Shown one piece after another: positions 46,492-54,272 of a stretch of 64,000 bases of DNA. This DNA is from Nocardiopsis ganjiahuensis DSM 45031 (GTDB lineage Bacteria > Actinomycetota > Actinomycetes > Streptosporangiales > Streptosporangiaceae): NCBI RefSeq assembly GCF_000341085.1, contig NZ_ANBA01000012.1:62001-126000 (forward strand), read 5' to 3'. Positions within the stretch are counted from its first letter, which is position 1. The number at the start of each line of letters is the position of its first letter. A model generated the notes under the pieces. The model saw only the letters and a program-made list of their open reading frames with translations. It was not told where the DNA came from and made no database searches. Made by a program: the position numbers and the translations under genes.

Positions 46492-47728
46492 GAGCCCCGG
46501 GCCGCTGGCGCGACTGCGGTCGGCTGCTGACAAGAACGAGGGCGTGTCCAGATTCGCCGACGCGCTCCAGGACTACCTCAGCGCCAAGGCCACCAGCACG
46601 ATCAACGGCGCGGCACGCAAGCTCGGCGCCCTCACGGAGCGTCTCACCGCAGACGCCGCCTCCGGCGCTCCTGTGGCCGCGGGGGTCGGCGGCAAGCTCG
46701 CCCAGGGCAAGAACCCGGTGAGCGCGGTGGTGACCGGAAGGGCTGAGGGCCTCAAGGAGAAGGTCAAGGACGGGTTCGGCAAGGGGACCTCCGGCGGAGG
46801 AGGAGGCCGGTCCGGCAAGTACGTGAACATCGTCGAGGACATCGATGTGGGCGTCCCGGTCCGGGTCGCCTACAACCAGTGGACCCGCTTCCCCGACTTC
46901 GGCGACTTCGCCAAGGGGGTGCAGAGCGCGGAGAGGACCGGCGACACCTCGTCCCACTGGAGGGGGAAGGTCTTCTGGTCCAGCCGCAGCTGGAGCGCCG
47001 AGGTCACCGAGCAGGTCCAGGACCAGCGGATCGCCTGGTCGACCCAGGCCGCCAAGGGCACGATGAAGGGCGTGGTGACCTTCCACCCCCTCGGGGACAA
47101 CCTCACCCGTGTCCTGCTGGTGGTGGAGTACTACCCCCAGGGCCTCTTCGAGCGCACAGGCAACATCTGGAGGGCCCAGGGCAGGCGCCTGCGGCTGGAC
47201 CTCAAGCGCTATCGGCGCCACGTCATGATGATGTCCCAGCAGGAAGCGGGGAAGGTCGAGGGCTGGCGCGGCGAGGTCCGCGAAGGCGAGGTGGTCCTCG
47301 CCCACGAGGACGCCCTCGCACTGGAGGACGCGGGTCTCACGGAGCAGCAGTGGGCCGAGCTGGAGGAGCTGGATCCCGACGAGGCGACTGAGCTCGCCGA
47401 CCTGGACCCCGAGGAGCGGGAGGAACTCGCAGCCCTGGGCGAGGAGCCCGGACCGGAGGGCGCCGCCGGTGAAGCCGGGGACGGGGCGCGGGACGAGTTC
47501 GACGACGAGGACGATGACGGTTTCGAGCCCGAGGACGAGGCGGGAACCGAGCCGGAAGAGGCCGAGGACGATCCCGAAGGCGAGCTCGAGGACGAGGCAG
47601 CCGAGGAAGACGAGGCCGAGGAGCCCGTGGATGACGAAGCTGAGAGCGAGAGCTCTGATGAGGCGGACGAGCAGGGCCTGGAAGGAGAGGAGGACGAGGA
47701 ACTCGACGACGAGGGGGAGCGCCCCTGA
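46478..47728 (+). CDS. gvpZ: SRPBCC-domain gas vesicle-associated protein GvpZ
   Basis: A 416-aa protein. After an Ala/Gly-rich helical N-terminus, residues about 108-250 form an SRPBCC (polyketide-cyclase-like) domain: NIVEDIDVGVPVRVAYNQWTRFPDFGDFAKGVQ and VLLVVEYYPQGLFERTGN. The C-terminal about 140 residues are extremely acidic (Glu/Asp repeats). Position and domain match gvpZ of the streptomycete operon. It may act as a chaperone-like lipid- or protein-binding factor; this is inference. Confidence 0.78.
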   Translation: MVATESPGPLARLRSAADKNEGVSRFADALQDYLSAKATSTINGAARKLGALTERLTADAASGAPVAAGVGGKLAQGKNPVSAVVTGRAEGLKEKVKDGFGKGTSGGGGGRSGKYVNIVEDIDVGVPVRVAYNQWTRFPDFGDFAKGVQSAERTGDTSSHWRGKVFWSSRSWSAEVTEQVQDQRIAWSTQAAKGTMKGVVTFHPLGDNLTRVLLVVEYYPQGLFERTGNIWRAQGRRLRLDLKRYRRHVMMMSQQEAGKVEGWRGEVREGEVVLAHEDALALEDAGLTEQQWAELEELDPDEATELADLDPEEREELAALGEEPGPEGAAGEAGDGARDEFDDEDDDGFEPEDEAGTEPEEAEDDPEGELEDEAAEEDEAEEPVDDEAESESSDEADEQGLEGEEDEELDDEGERP

Positions 47729-47819
47729 GCCGGGTGCCGCCGCGGCCGGAGCGCAGACGGAGGCGCACGCGTGACCTGGCTCCGACACAGCTCCGTCGTA
47801 CTGGGAAGGACTGCTGCGC

Positions 47820-48281
47820 ATGAGTGAACCCACTCCCTGGCGAGGCGAGCCCAGACAGATCCGGTCCTCCGGCGGGTCGTCGTCCGCCAACCTCGCCGAC
47901 GTGCTCGAACGCGTTCTGGACAAGGGCGTCGTGATCGCGGGCGACATCAAGATCAACCTGTTGGACATCGAACTCCTGACGGTCAAACTGCGCTTGCTCG
48001 TCGCCTCGGTGGACAAGGCCAAGGAGATGGGCATCGACTGGTGGGAGAACGACCCCGCCCTGTCCTCCAAGGCAGCGCGACGCGAGGACAGCGAGTTGGC
48101 CGAGGAGAACCGGCGCCTGCGCGAGCGCATCGAGGCACTGGAGGAGGCCGGCAGGCCCGAGGTGGCCGCGGCCGAGGACCAGGACCCCGCGGAGGAGGGT
48201 TTCACCGCCGATGCGGAGGCCGTCGGCTCCCGGGGGTCCGCTTCCGGGGAGAAGGAGGAGGGCGAGCATGAGCCGTCCTGA
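47820..48281 (+). CDS. gvpJ: Gas vesicle protein GvpJ
   Basis: A 153-aa minor shell protein of the GvpA family (LADVLERVLDKGVVIAGDIKINLLDIELLTVKLRLLVASVDKAKEMG), probably at the cone tips. A coiled-coil segment (SELAEENRRLRERIEALEEAG) and an acidic tail follow. ATG 47820 is preceded by GGAAGGA. It overlaps gvpL by 14 bp. Confidence 0.9.
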   Translation: MSEPTPWRGEPRQIRSSGGSSSANLADVLERVLDKGVVIAGDIKINLLDIELLTVKLRLLVASVDKAKEMGIDWWENDPALSSKAARREDSELAEENRRLRERIEALEEAGRPEVAAAEDQDPAEEGFTADAEAVGSRGSASGEKEEGEHEPS

Positions 48282-49062
48282 GGAGGCGAGTTACGTCTAC
48301 GCGGTGTGCCGTCCCTTCGACACCGCGACGGTCAACGGCCTGACCGGGGTCGGCGGTCACCCCGTGCACTTCGTGGTGGACGCCGACCTGGCCGCCGCGG
48401 TCAGCACCGTCCCGCTGGACGAGTTCGACGAGCAGGCGCTCCACGCCAAGCTGGAGGACCTGCGCTGGCTGGAGGAGGTGGCCCGGGCCCATCACGGTGT
48501 CGTGGACGAGGTGGCCGCGCGGGTGGTGACCGTGCCGCTGCGCCTGGCCACCGTCTACCGGGGGGACGAACGGGTGCGCCAGGTCCTACGGGAGCACGGG
48601 GAGGCCTTCGACGCGTCCCTGAGGGAACTCCTGGGCCGGGTCGAACTCGGGGTGAAGGTCTACGCCGACGCGGGCGCCCGTGCCGCCGACCCGCCCGTCC
48701 CGGCCGCGTCCGTCGGCGAGAGCCCGGGCAAGGCCTACCTGCGTAAACGCAGGGACCAGCGGAACAGGCGCGACGACACCTGGCAGAAGGCCGTCCGGTT
48801 GTGCGACCGGGTCGACGAGGTGTTGGCCGGGTTGGCCAGCGCGTGTGCGCGGCACCAGCCGCAGAGCGCGGCTCTTTCCGCCGCGGCCGGGGAGAACGTC
48901 ATGAACAACGCCTACCTGGTGGACCAGGAACGGGTGGCGGACTTCTTCGCGGCGGCGGACGAACTGAGCTCCCAGGCCCCGGAAGGCACCCGGGTCGAGG
49001 TGTCCGGGCCGTGGGCTCCCTACTCCTTCGCCAACGCGAGCGCCACGGGGGTGGGACCGTGA
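48268..49062 (+). CDS. gvpL: Gas vesicle protein GvpL (GvpL/GvpF family)
   Basis: A 264-aa paralogue of the GvpF of this cluster. SYVYAVCRPFD at the start, HHGVVDEVAARVVTVPLRLATVY in the first domain and VSGPWAPYSF at the end are diagnostic. An inserted loop (YLRKRRDQRNRRDDTW) is rich in Arg. ATG 48268 overlaps the end of gvpJ, with AAGGAGGAG upstream. Confidence 0.92.
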   Translation: MSRPEEASYVYAVCRPFDTATVNGLTGVGGHPVHFVVDADLAAAVSTVPLDEFDEQALHAKLEDLRWLEEVARAHHGVVDEVAARVVTVPLRLATVYRGDERVRQVLREHGEAFDASLRELLGRVELGVKVYADAGARAADPPVPAASVGESPGKAYLRKRRDQRNRRDDTWQKAVRLCDRVDEVLAGLASACARHQPQSAALSAAAGENVMNNAYLVDQERVADFFAAADELSSQAPEGTRVEVSGPWAPYSFANASATGVGP

Positions 49063-49370
49063 GCCCGGACGGACCCCGTAACGGGGCGGACGGCCTGCCG
49101 GCGGTCGACGGCTTCCCCGGCCCGCCCCACTCCCTGACCACGATGCTGGACGAGGACCACCCCCTGGCCAACCGGGAGATCTCCCTGGTCGACCTCCTCG
49201 ACCGGGTCCTGGCCAAGGGGGTGGTGGTCACGGGTGACCTGACCGTCTCCATCGCCGACGTGGACCTGGTCCGGATCTCCCTACGTGCCCTGGTGTCCTC
49301 GATCAACGAGAAAGTGCCCTCCCCCTGGGAGCACGGACACCCCCTGGACGGATGGATCCGGCAGGACTGA
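49059..49370 (+). CDS. gvpS: Gas vesicle protein GvpS (GvpA family)
   Basis: A 103-aa third GvpA-fold protein (ISLVDLLDRVLAKGVVVTGDLTVSIADVDLVRISLRALVSSINEK). GTG 49059 overlaps the gvpL stop by 4 bp. The N-terminal about 35 residues are not conserved. It is probably a minor wall or tip component. Confidence 0.88.
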   Translation: MSPDGPRNGADGLPAVDGFPGPPHSLTTMLDEDHPLANREISLVDLLDRVLAKGVVVTGDLTVSIADVDLVRISLRALVSSINEKVPSPWEHGHPLDGWIRQD

Positions 49371-49398
49371 GGTCCGCGGGAAGGAGGGAGGCAACGGT

Positions 49399-49887
49399 AT
49401 GGAACAAGCGAACGCAGGCCCGTCCCCGCGCGCAGCGGAGGAGGGCGCCGCCGACGAGCGGGGGTTCGTGCGCGTCGCCGACGCCGATACGGCTTCCGGT
49501 GGGGAGGGCGGCGACCTTCTGGGGCGGCTTCAGGACGCTCTGGACCGGACGGCCCGTCCGGCCCGTTCGGAGGAGGCGGCTCCGCGGTCCGAACAGCAGC
49601 GGCTGCGCCACCGGATCGAGACCGAGCCCGACACGGTCGAGCGCGACCTGATCAAACTGGTGCTCACTGTGGTGGAGCTGGTGCGCCAGCTCATGGAGCG
49701 CCAGGCCCTGCGGCGTGTGGATCAGGGGGACCTCACGGAGGACCAGGAGGAGCGCATCGGTATGACGCTGATGCTGCTGGAGGAGCGCATGACCGAGCTG
49801 CGGGAGCGCTACGGGCTCTCCGCCGCCGACCTCAACCTGGATCTGGGGCCCTTGGGGTCCCTGTTGCCGAAGAGCCCGGATGGGTGA
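49399..49887 (+). CDS. gvpK: Gas vesicle protein GvpK
   Basis: A 162-aa helical protein with the conserved core ERDLIKLVLTVVELVRQLMERQALRRVDQGDLTEDQEERIGMTLM. The first about 60 residues are disordered. ATG 49399 has GGAGGG at 49383-49388. It is the last gene of the operon. The convergent histidine kinase gene ends 38 bp further on. No clear terminator is seen between them. Confidence 0.92.
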   Translation: MEQANAGPSPRAAEEGAADERGFVRVADADTASGGEGGDLLGRLQDALDRTARPARSEEAAPRSEQQRLRHRIETEPDTVERDLIKLVLTVVELVRQLMERQALRRVDQGDLTEDQEERIGMTLMLLEERMTELRERYGLSAADLNLDLGPLGSLLPKSPDG

Positions 49888-49925
49888 CTCGCCCGCCCGG
49901 CGGTGTTCGCGCGTCGGCCGGGTCG

Positions 49926-52100
49926 TCAGGGCCGCTCCGCTGTACTGGGCGGGTCGGCCAGGGGCAGCCGGAGGGTGAAGGCGGTGCCCTCCCCGACCGC
50001 GCTGCTCACCGACACCGATCCCCCGTGCAGCTCCACCAGGCCGCGCACGATGGCCAGGCCCAGGCCGCTGCCGCCGGTGCGCCGGTTGCGGGACCGGTCC
50101 GCCCGCCAGAACCGGTCGAAGACGTGCGGCAGGTCCTCCTCGGCGATGCCGACCCCGGTGTCGGACACCCGGATCACCGCCTGCGGACCCGCCCGGTGCG
50201 CCTGGACGGTGACGGTTCCGCCCGCCGGAGTGTGCCGCACCGCGTTCCCGACCAGGTTCCCCAACACCTGGAGCATCCGGGTCCGGTCGGCGACGAGGGT
50301 CACGTCGCGCGCCTCGGCGACCAGCCGCACCCCGGCCTCCTCCGCGCGCAGCTCGTGGCCCGCGACCACCTGCGCGACCAGCGGGGCGGCCTCCACCGGC
50401 TCCGGGGACAGGCGCAGCCGTCCGGCGTCGGCCAGGGCGAGGTCCTGGAGGTCGTCGATGACCGCCTGGAGCAGCAGGGTCTCCCCCAACAGCATCCCCA
50501 CGCGGTCCGGATCGGGGTCGACCACCCCGTCCTGTACGGCCTCCAGCCAGCCGCGCAGGTTGCTCAGCGGGGTCCGCAGCTCGTGTGACACGTCGCTGAC
50601 CATCGCCTTGCGCTGCTCCTCCGCCCGCTCCAGGTGTTCGGACATCTCGTTGAACGCCTCCGCGAGGCGGCCGAGCTCCCCGGAGTCGCGGACCTCCACC
50701 CGGGCGGCGGGCCCGCCGCCCTCGCGCATCCGGTGCACGGCGTCCGTGAGGGCGTGTACGGGGCGCAGCAGCCGGGCCGCCAGGGTCGTGCTCACCACCA
50801 CGGTCAGGACCAGGACCAGGAGCACCACACCGCCCACGCGCAGCACACCCTCGCGGGACAGCGACAGCTCGGTCTCGGAGTCCTCGGCGGGGTCGTCGAT
50901 GAACAACAGCGCGGCGGGCGCCACGTAGGGGTCGAGCTGGGCGCGGCGGGCGGCGTCCAGACAGGCGGCTGCCTCCGGCGGCACCTCGACCCTGGACCAG
51001 GTCAGGCTCTCGTCGCCGGAGGGTTCGGGTGAGGGGAGGGGTCCCCCGGGGGATGGTTCCTCGTGCGGGACCTCCTCGACCGGTCCCGTCTCCGAGGGGG
51101 CGAAGGGCTCCACGGCTTCGGGAGGGGCCTCCGGGGTGGGGTTCCCACCGTCCTCCCAAGGGCCGTCCGCTTCCTCCTCGGGGGGTCCGGCGCCGTTCCC
51201 CGGTTCGGGAGGGGACGGAGAGTCCTCCGGGGCGGTCGGCGGCCGGGCCTCGTCCGGCTCCTCCGGAACCTCCCACGGGGGAGCGCCGGTGATCACGAGG
51301 CCCCCGGTGCGGCCGTCGATCGCGTACACCAGGTCCGTTCCGGAGGGGACGCAGCCGGCGGCGCGCTCGTTCAGGTCGGCCAGCGCCTCCGCCTCACCGC
51401 CGAGCGGCCGGTCCAGGGCGTCGAGGCCGCAGTCGGCCCACATGTACACGTCCACGGGGTCCGACTCGACGGCAGGGCGCCCGCTCGGCCCGGTCACCAC
51501 CTCCGCGGGGGATCCGTAGAGCTCGTTCAGACAGGACACACCCTGTTGGGCCCGGGTGCGCAGTGACTCGCGCTCGTCCTCGGTCAGGGCGAAGGGCCCC
51601 ACCGCCCGCGCGTCGATGCGGTCACCGTTCTCGGAGGCCAGGGTGACGTCCACGGCCAGCGGGTCCACCACCGACGACGTCCTGGACGGCAGCGGCGGGG
51701 CCTCTCCCCCGGTCCCCGCGGCCGGGGCGGCGGAGTCGGTGATCACGGCCCGCCCCTCGGTGGTGAGCACGATCCGCCGGCCGGTCTCGTCGGCCAACTC
51801 CTGGACGGTCCCCGCCGACCCCTCCCAGTCGCGGTGGGTCGCCGCGTACCCGAGGAGGGTGTCGTGGATGTGGGTGTCCACGGTCAGGGTCTCCCCCTGC
51901 TGGGTGGTGATGGACTCCGACGTCCGCTGCACCGCCAGCCAGGCCGTCGCGGTGATCGAGCAGACCGCCACCAGGGCCGACCCCGCCAGCAGCCGGAACA
52001 GCAGGCCGTGCCGCAGGGAGGCCCACCGCCCGAACCGGCGCCGCGGGGGCCTTCCGTCCGAGGACCCTCGCCGTCGGGGCGCCGTCCGTTCAGCGGGCAC
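49926..52100 (-). CDS. Sensor histidine kinase with large acidic, Pro-rich sensor domain
   Basis: A 724-aa kinase. The first membrane helix is near residues 28-50. The extracytoplasmic domain is unusually long (about 370 residues) and includes a Pro/Glu/Ser-rich, probably disordered part (about 265-375). The second helix is near 425-450, then HAMP, HisKA (SHELRTPLSNLRGWLEA) and ATPase motifs (LGNLVGNAVRHTP, DTGVGIAEEDLPHVFDRFWR, GGSGLGLAIV). GTG 52100 overlaps the regulator gene by 11 bp. The divergent L,D-transpeptidase gene suggests a cell-wall stress input. Confidence 0.9.
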   Translation of the reverse strand: MPAERTAPRRRGSSDGRPPRRRFGRWASLRHGLLFRLLAGSALVAVCSITATAWLAVQRTSESITTQQGETLTVDTHIHDTLLGYAATHRDWEGSAGTVQELADETGRRIVLTTEGRAVITDSAAPAAGTGGEAPPLPSRTSSVVDPLAVDVTLASENGDRIDARAVGPFALTEDERESLRTRAQQGVSCLNELYGSPAEVVTGPSGRPAVESDPVDVYMWADCGLDALDRPLGGEAEALADLNERAAGCVPSGTDLVYAIDGRTGGLVITGAPPWEVPEEPDEARPPTAPEDSPSPPEPGNGAGPPEEEADGPWEDGGNPTPEAPPEAVEPFAPSETGPVEEVPHEEPSPGGPLPSPEPSGDESLTWSRVEVPPEAAACLDAARRAQLDPYVAPAALLFIDDPAEDSETELSLSREGVLRVGGVVLLVLVLTVVVSTTLAARLLRPVHALTDAVHRMREGGGPAARVEVRDSGELGRLAEAFNEMSEHLERAEEQRKAMVSDVSHELRTPLSNLRGWLEAVQDGVVDPDPDRVGMLLGETLLLQAVIDDLQDLALADAGRLRLSPEPVEAAPLVAQVVAGHELRAEEAGVRLVAEARDVTLVADRTRMLQVLGNLVGNAVRHTPAGGTVTVQAHRAGPQAVIRVSDTGVGIAEEDLPHVFDRFWRADRSRNRRTGGSGLGLAIVRGLVELHGGSVSVSSAVGEGTAFTLRLPLADPPSTAERP

Positions 52101-52788
52101 GTTCGGGCACCACCAGCTTGTAGCCGACCCCGTAGACGGTGACCAGCCGGACCGGCCGCCGGGGGTCGGGTTCGATCTTGCGGCGCAGGTTCTTCACATG
52201 GACGTCGATGGTGCGCTTGGTGATGTACCCGCTGACCCCGTGGATGAGTTCGAGCAGCTGGGCCCGGCTCAGCACCCGGCCGGGCCGGACAGCCAGCGCC
52301 TCGAGGAGTTGGAACTCCACGGGGGTGCACTCCACCGGTTCCCCGTCCACCCGTACCGTGTGCCGGTCCGGGTCCACGGTGATCGGGCCCGCCTCCAGCA
52401 CCCGGTCCCCGTCCCGGAGGGGGGTGCGCGAACGCCGCAGGAGTGTGCGCACCCGCGCCATCAGCTCGCGCGGGCTGTAGGGCTTGGTGACGTAGTCGTC
52501 GGCGCCCAGGTCCAGCCCGGTCAGCAGGTCCTCCTCGGTGGACCGGGCGGTGAGCAGCAGCACCGCCACGTCGGACTCGGCACGCAGCGCCCGGCACGCC
52601 TCCAGCCCGCTCAGCACCGGCATCATCACGTCCATCACGATCAGGTCGGGGCGGTCGCGGTGGTGCTCCTCCAACACGGCCCGGCCGTTGTGGACCACTC
52701 GGACGGCGTGGCCCTCGTGCTCGAGGTAGCGCCGGATCAGCTCGGCCTGGTTCACGTCGTCCTCGGCCACCAGGACATGCGCGCACAC
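52090..52788 (-). CDS. OmpR/PhoB-family response regulator
   Basis: A 232-aa protein: receiver domain (EDDVNQ, phosphoacceptor Asp in LIVMDVMMP, conserved LLLTARS and DYVTKPYSPREL) and a winged-helix DNA-binding domain (ECTPVEFQLLEALAVRPGRVLSRAQLLE ... KRTIDVHVKNLRRKI). GTG 52788 has GGAGG at a 6-base distance; the frame is open to 52833. It is encoded before its kinase in a leftward operon and lies divergent from the L,D-transpeptidase gene. Confidence 0.93.
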   Translation of the reverse strand: MCAHVLVAEDDVNQAELIRRYLEHEGHAVRVVHNGRAVLEEHHRDRPDLIVMDVMMPVLSGLEACRALRAESDVAVLLLTARSTEEDLLTGLDLGADDYVTKPYSPRELMARVRTLLRRSRTPLRDGDRVLEAGPITVDPDRHTVRVDGEPVECTPVEFQLLEALAVRPGRVLSRAQLLELIHGVSGYITKRTIDVHVKNLRRKIEPDPRRPVRLVTVYGVGYKLVVPERAR

Positions 52789-52992
52789 GTGGGGCCTCCG
52801 TTCGCCGGCGGGGGCGGGAGGTGCCCCCGGCACCGCCGATCGTATGTCCGCCGACCGGTGGCCCGGCGGGGCCCGGAACGGCGCCGCAGGTCATCACACG
52901 GGACGCACACGGCGGCCACACGGGTTCTTCACATTCCTGGGCCACTCTTCATGGCGTCCGGTGCGGAGAGCCCCGCCGGACTCCTCGACCGG

Positions 52993-53757
52993 ATGGACCC
53001 CATGCGCCGATCCCTGATGTCCCGCGCAACCGTCGGGACCCTGCCCGTGCTGACCGCCGTCGCGGTTCTGGCCGCCGCCCCCGCCTGCTCTTCCGCGGAC
53101 CCCTCGGAGGGCGCCTCCGAGGACTCCGCGCAGGCGGGGGAGGAAGCGGCCGGGCCCCCGGCCGCCTCCATCGCGACGGTCCTCTCGGACGAGATCGAGG
53201 TGCGCTCCGAGCCGGGCGACGGTGAGGTGGTGCACACCCTCGCCAGCCCGAACGACTTCGGTGCGGACCGGACCTTCCTCGTCCAGCAGGCCCAGGACGA
53301 GTGGCTGGAGGTGCTCCTGCCGGTGCGGCCCAACGGCTCCACCGGCTGGATCGAGGCCGACGACGTCGAGCTCACCGTCACGGAGTTCCGTGTGGAGATC
53401 GACATGTCGGAGTTCTCCTTCGCCGTCACCGAAGGCGGGGAGGAGCTCCTGAGCGGTCCGATCGGCATCGGTACGAGCGAGAACCCGACGCCGCCCGGTG
53501 AGTACTACTTCACCGAGCTGCTCAGGCCCTCGGACCCCGACGGCGACTACGGGGCCTACGCCTTCGGCCTCAGCGGCCACTCCGAAACCCTGGAGACCTT
53601 CGCGGGCGGACCCGGCCAGCTGGCGGTGCACGGCACCAACGACGAGTCGGGCCTGGGCGGCGAGGTCAGCCACGGCTGCATCCGGGTGTCCGACGACGAC
53701 ATCTCCTGGATGGCAGAACGCCTGCCGATCGGCACCCCGGTCGAGATCAGCGAATGA
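52993..53757 (+). CDS. L,D-transpeptidase lipoprotein (YkuD domain)
   Basis: About 254 aa. A signal peptide with a lipobox-like APAC suggests a membrane-attached lipoprotein. An SH3-like segment (about 60-120) is followed by the YkuD catalytic domain, with HGTND and the SHGCIRV motif (Cys about 229). It would make 3-3 peptide cross-links in peptidoglycan or attach proteins. Starts at 52951, 52993 and 53002 are all possible. The reading frame stays open far upstream over the two-component genes, but that part is an antisense shadow. Divergent from the OmpR-type regulator. Confidence 0.85.
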   Translation: MDPMRRSLMSRATVGTLPVLTAVAVLAAAPACSSADPSEGASEDSAQAGEEAAGPPAASIATVLSDEIEVRSEPGDGEVVHTLASPNDFGADRTFLVQQAQDEWLEVLLPVRPNGSTGWIEADDVELTVTEFRVEIDMSEFSFAVTEGGEELLSGPIGIGTSENPTPPGEYYFTELLRPSDPDGDYGAYAFGLSGHSETLETFAGGPGQLAVHGTNDESGLGGEVSHGCIRVSDDDISWMAERLPIGTPVEISE

Positions 53758-53801
53758 CCGCTCACCGAGCGGACACCCGAACACACGACAAGAGGTCGAA
53801 C

Positions 53802-54149
53802 ATGCGAGTGAAGTCCCGAGTGCTCATCGTCGCCGCTGTGGCGGCGGCCCTCTTCGGAGCCGGCCCGGCGTTCGCGTCGGACGACTCCCCGGCCGGGTCG
53901 GGCGCGCCCGCCGACTCGGCTCCGGTGGAGGGCCCGTCCCCCTCGGCCCCTGACGCGGCCCCCTCTCCCGGTGAGGGCAACGGGCCGGTCGAGTCGGAGG
54001 AGCCGGTCCCGAGCCCTTCCGAGGAGCCGGTCCCGAGCCCCTCGGCGGAGCCCTCCCCGTGGCCGGAGGCGCCGCCGGAATGGCCCGGGGACGCCGACCA
54101 GGCCGCGCCGAGCGCCCCCATCGAGGAGGAGCCGAACTACACCGGCTGA
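53802..54149 (+). CDS. Secreted Pro/Ser/Glu-rich protein
   Basis: A 115-aa exported protein. It has a signal peptide ([25 protein letters not shown], cleaved before SDD), then a low-complexity region with repeats of [20 protein letters not shown] 53802 has AGAGG upstream. It follows the L,D-transpeptidase by 44 bp and may be co-transcribed, perhaps as a cell-wall spacer or a substrate. No family is recognised. Confidence 0.65.
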   Translation: MRVKSRVLIVAAVAAALFGAGPAFASDDSPAGSGAPADSAPVEGPSPSAPDAAPSPGEGNGPVESEEPVPSPSEEPVPSPSAEPSPWPEAPPEWPGDADQAAPSAPIEEEPNYTG

Positions 54150-54155
54150 CCCCCT

Positions 54156-54199
54156 CGGGTCGACGGGTCGACAAGGCTCCTTGTCGACCCGTCGACCCG
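54156..54199 (+). terminator. Very long perfect hairpin with GTCGAC repeats
   Basis: A 21-bp perfect stem (54156-54176 with 54179-54199) with a 2-nt spacer at its centre. GTCGAC occurs twice per arm. It lies just after the secreted-protein gene. It fits a terminator but is unusually long and belongs to the GTCGAC-rich repeats found elsewhere in the window. Confidence 0.75.
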
Positions 54200-54272
54200 T
54201 TCCGTCCGGGTTCGCGGTATCCGGACGGTCCCGTGGTCGGAACATGGGGACTGGTCGGGTAGTGCTTGTCCC

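Noticed and set aside
51556..52950. Long N-terminal extension of the L,D-transpeptidase frame
   Set aside because: It overlaps two conserved two-component genes on the opposite strand and lacks any protein-like content; the lipoprotein signal starts near 52993.
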